DNA of 64,000 nt from Planctomycetota bacterium (GTDB lineage Bacteria > Planctomycetota > UBA1135 > GCA-002686595), in NCBI GenBank assembly GCA_016709875.1, contig JADJLZ010000006.1, positions 62,001 through 126,000 on the forward strand. Reading direction: 5' to 3'. Within the stretch, counting starts at the first letter, position 1, and every line of letters starts with the position of its first letter. The notes beneath the pieces were generated by a model. That model was not told the origin of the DNA. It saw only the letters and a program-made list of their open reading frames with translations, and did not search any database. Positions 62,523-64,000 of this stretch are shown in pieces. Position numbers and translations under genes: made by a program.

Positions 62523-64000
62523 ACCAGCCGCGCCCGCAGCGCCAGCGCCTGCGCCAAGTGCTCAGGCCGCGCCTCGGAACTGCCCTCGAGGTCCGCGATG
62601 CTGCGCGCGACGCGGCGCAGGGACTGCACCGCCCGCGCCGAGAGGCTGCGCGCGCGCGTCGCGCGCTCCGAGCAGCGTGCGTGCGGCTCCCGCGAGCGGC
62701 GCGTGGCGGTCGAGATCGTCGGCGTCGAGCATCGCATTGACGACCTCGCCCTGGCGTTCGCGCGCGAGCTCGCGCGCGGCGCGCACGCGCGCGCGCAGGC
62801 GCGCCTCGCTCGCCTCGCCCAGCTCCGAGTGCAGCCCGCGCGGCGTCCCGCCCGGCAGCGACGCAAGCTCATCCACCTCCGCCGGTTGCACCTCGAGCAC
62901 GAGGTCGATGCGGTCGAGCAGGGGACCCGAGATACGCCGGCGGTAGCGCTGCACGAAGCCCGGCGGGCAGCGGCACGCGACCCGGCGGTGGCCGAGGTAG
63001 CCGCACGGACAGGGATTCATCGCCGCCACGAGCTGGAAGCGCGAGGGCAGCTCGATCTGCCGGGCGGAGCGGCTGACGAGCACCGTGCCCGCCTCGAGCG
63101 GCTGGCGCAGCGCCTCGAGCACCTCGCGCCGGAACTCGGGCAGCTCGTCGAGGAATAGCACGCCGCGGTGCGCGAGCGTGATCTCGCCCGGGCTGGCGAG
63201 CACGCCGCCGCCGATCATCGCGGCGTAGCTCGCCGTGTGGTGCGGCGCGCGGAAGGGCCGCGCGTGCGCGAGGCCGCCCGGCCAGCGTCCCGCGGCGGAG
63301 AGCGCCTGCGTGATCTCGAGCCGCTCCTCGAAGTTGGGCGAGGGCAAGAGGCGCGGCAACCGGCGCGCGAGCATGCTCTTGCCCGCCCCCGGCGGTCCGA
63401 CGAGCAGCAGGCCGTGCGCACCCGCGGCGGCGACCGCGAGTGCGAGCTTCGCTTCTCCGAGGCCGCGGATCTCGTCCAGCGAGGGACCGGTGAGCTCCTC
63501 GGGCAGCTCGTCGGCGCGCAGCACCAGGCGCGGGATCCCGGCGCCGTTGCCCGTGACGTGCGCGAGCACCTGCGCGAGGTGGCGCGCGGGGTACACCTCG
63601 AGCTCCGCGACCGCCGCCGCCTCGCTGGCCGTCGAATGCGGGGCGAAGACGCGCCGCACGCCGCGTCCGCGCGCCGCGAGCGCCGCCGCGAGGCCGCCGG
63701 GCACGCCGTGCAGGCGTCCGTCGATGCCGAGCTCGCCCAGGAACAGCGCGCCGCGCAGGAGGCGCGCGTCGAAATGGCCGATTGCGGCCGCGGCCGAGAG
63801 CGCCAGCGGCAGGTCGAGGCTCTCGCCCGACTTGCGCCGCGCCGCGGGCACGAGGTTCAGGTACAGGCGTCCGCCGCCGATCTCGATCCCGTTCTCGCGC
63901 AGCGCGCTCTCGAGCCTTCCCTTGGACTCGCGCAGCACCGGATCGGGCAGGCCGGTCAGGAGTACCTCCGCACGTTCGCGCTTGTGCTCCTCGAAGCGTC
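62519..64000 (-). CDS. comM: ComM-like Mg-chelatase-fold ATPase (5' end outside window, frameshift near 3' end)
   Basis: YifB/ComM branch-migration helicase of DNA uptake and recombination. The frame is open to the right edge, so the N-terminus is missing; the visible part begins before LTGLPDPVLRESKGRLESAL. Walker A VGPPGAGKSML, Walker B GVLFLDELPEF, and the CPCGYLGH...CRC cysteine cluster are all present. At about 62668-62670 one extra base (CTGCTCGGAGCGC for CTGCTCGAGCGC on the coding strand) shifts the frame; the proper C-terminus (RARSLSARAVQSLRRVARSIADLEG) continues in the next frame to the TAG at 62519. Without correction the protein would end with unrelated residues at 62562. Confidence 0.88.

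Noticed and set aside
1..64000. CRISPR arrays, tRNA/rRNA genes, insertion sequences, integrases or phage genes
   Set aside because: No direct-repeat arrays, no T-loop GGTTCGA-type elements in gaps, no rRNA-like stretches, no transposase or integrase motifs were seen.

Overview
The window reads as chromosomal DNA of a high-GC, diderm (outer-membrane) bacterium. It has a PilQ secretin, several lipobox lipoproteins and a TolC-type outer-membrane factor. The gene set suggests a deep-branching planctomycete: type IV pili with long pilins, a short Cys-containing protein typical of that phylum, a stand-alone type III pantothenate kinase, a decayed copy of a small MYIEDK-type protein, and giant Ig-like/glycine-rich lipoproteins. 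That assignment is an inference from gene content, not a phylogeny. Genes are packed tightly, very often with 4-base stop/start overlaps (ATGA, GTGA, TTGA), and GTG and TTG starts are common. I see no tRNA, rRNA, CRISPR array, insertion sequence or prophage.

Layout. 1-5021: a type IV pilus assembly operon (pilM partial, pilN, a pilO-pilP fusion, pilQ) closed by a clean terminator. 5022-10934: a long structured leader and an RNase E/G with an arginine-rich N-terminus, a small planctomycete-type protein, then rplU-rpmA-obg. 11094-15016: a hemerythrin-like protein, then three leftward sugar/glycan genes (glycosyltransferase, UDP-sugar dehydrogenase, epimerase). 15187-20944: a PilT-like ATPase, a GspC-like PDZ protein, coaX, a shortened MnmE-like GTPase, and aspartate carbamoyltransferase fused to a PyrI-type zinc domain.

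21333-30957: three very large lipoproteins, the last overlapping the prepilin peptidase gene by 4 bases. A fourth relative lies at 46269-49397. 31116-34013: an OmpA-type lipoprotein and an EF-G-like GTPase. 34023-38161 (leftward): ECF sigma factor, anti-sigma factor with a HEAT-like ectodomain, and a secreted protein with an internal duplication. 38315-44297: pilT-pilB-pilC and two tandem pilin genes of equal length. 44307-46036 (leftward): tatD and a HEAT-like lipoprotein.

49466-56109: housekeeping and unknown genes (amidohydrolase, NrnA-type DHH phosphoesterase, metallophosphoesterase, frameshifted proline dehydrogenase, cutA, a sulfatase-fold lipoprotein, an unknown secreted protein). 56178-61763: a complete MacAB-TolC-type export operon. 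61775-64000: a small lipoprotein, a decayed small gene, and comM with a frameshift, running off the window.

Working together: pilM-N-O/P-Q, pilT, pilB, pilC, the prepilin peptidase, two pilins, a second PilT-like ATPase and a GspC-like PDZ protein make a nearly complete pilus/type II-like machine in one 44-kb stretch. The four paralogous lipoproteins sit among these genes, one translationally coupled to the prepilin peptidase. They are the best candidates for an undescribed surface system served by that machine. Three reading-frame breaks within the last 12 kb should be checked against raw reads before being called biological.
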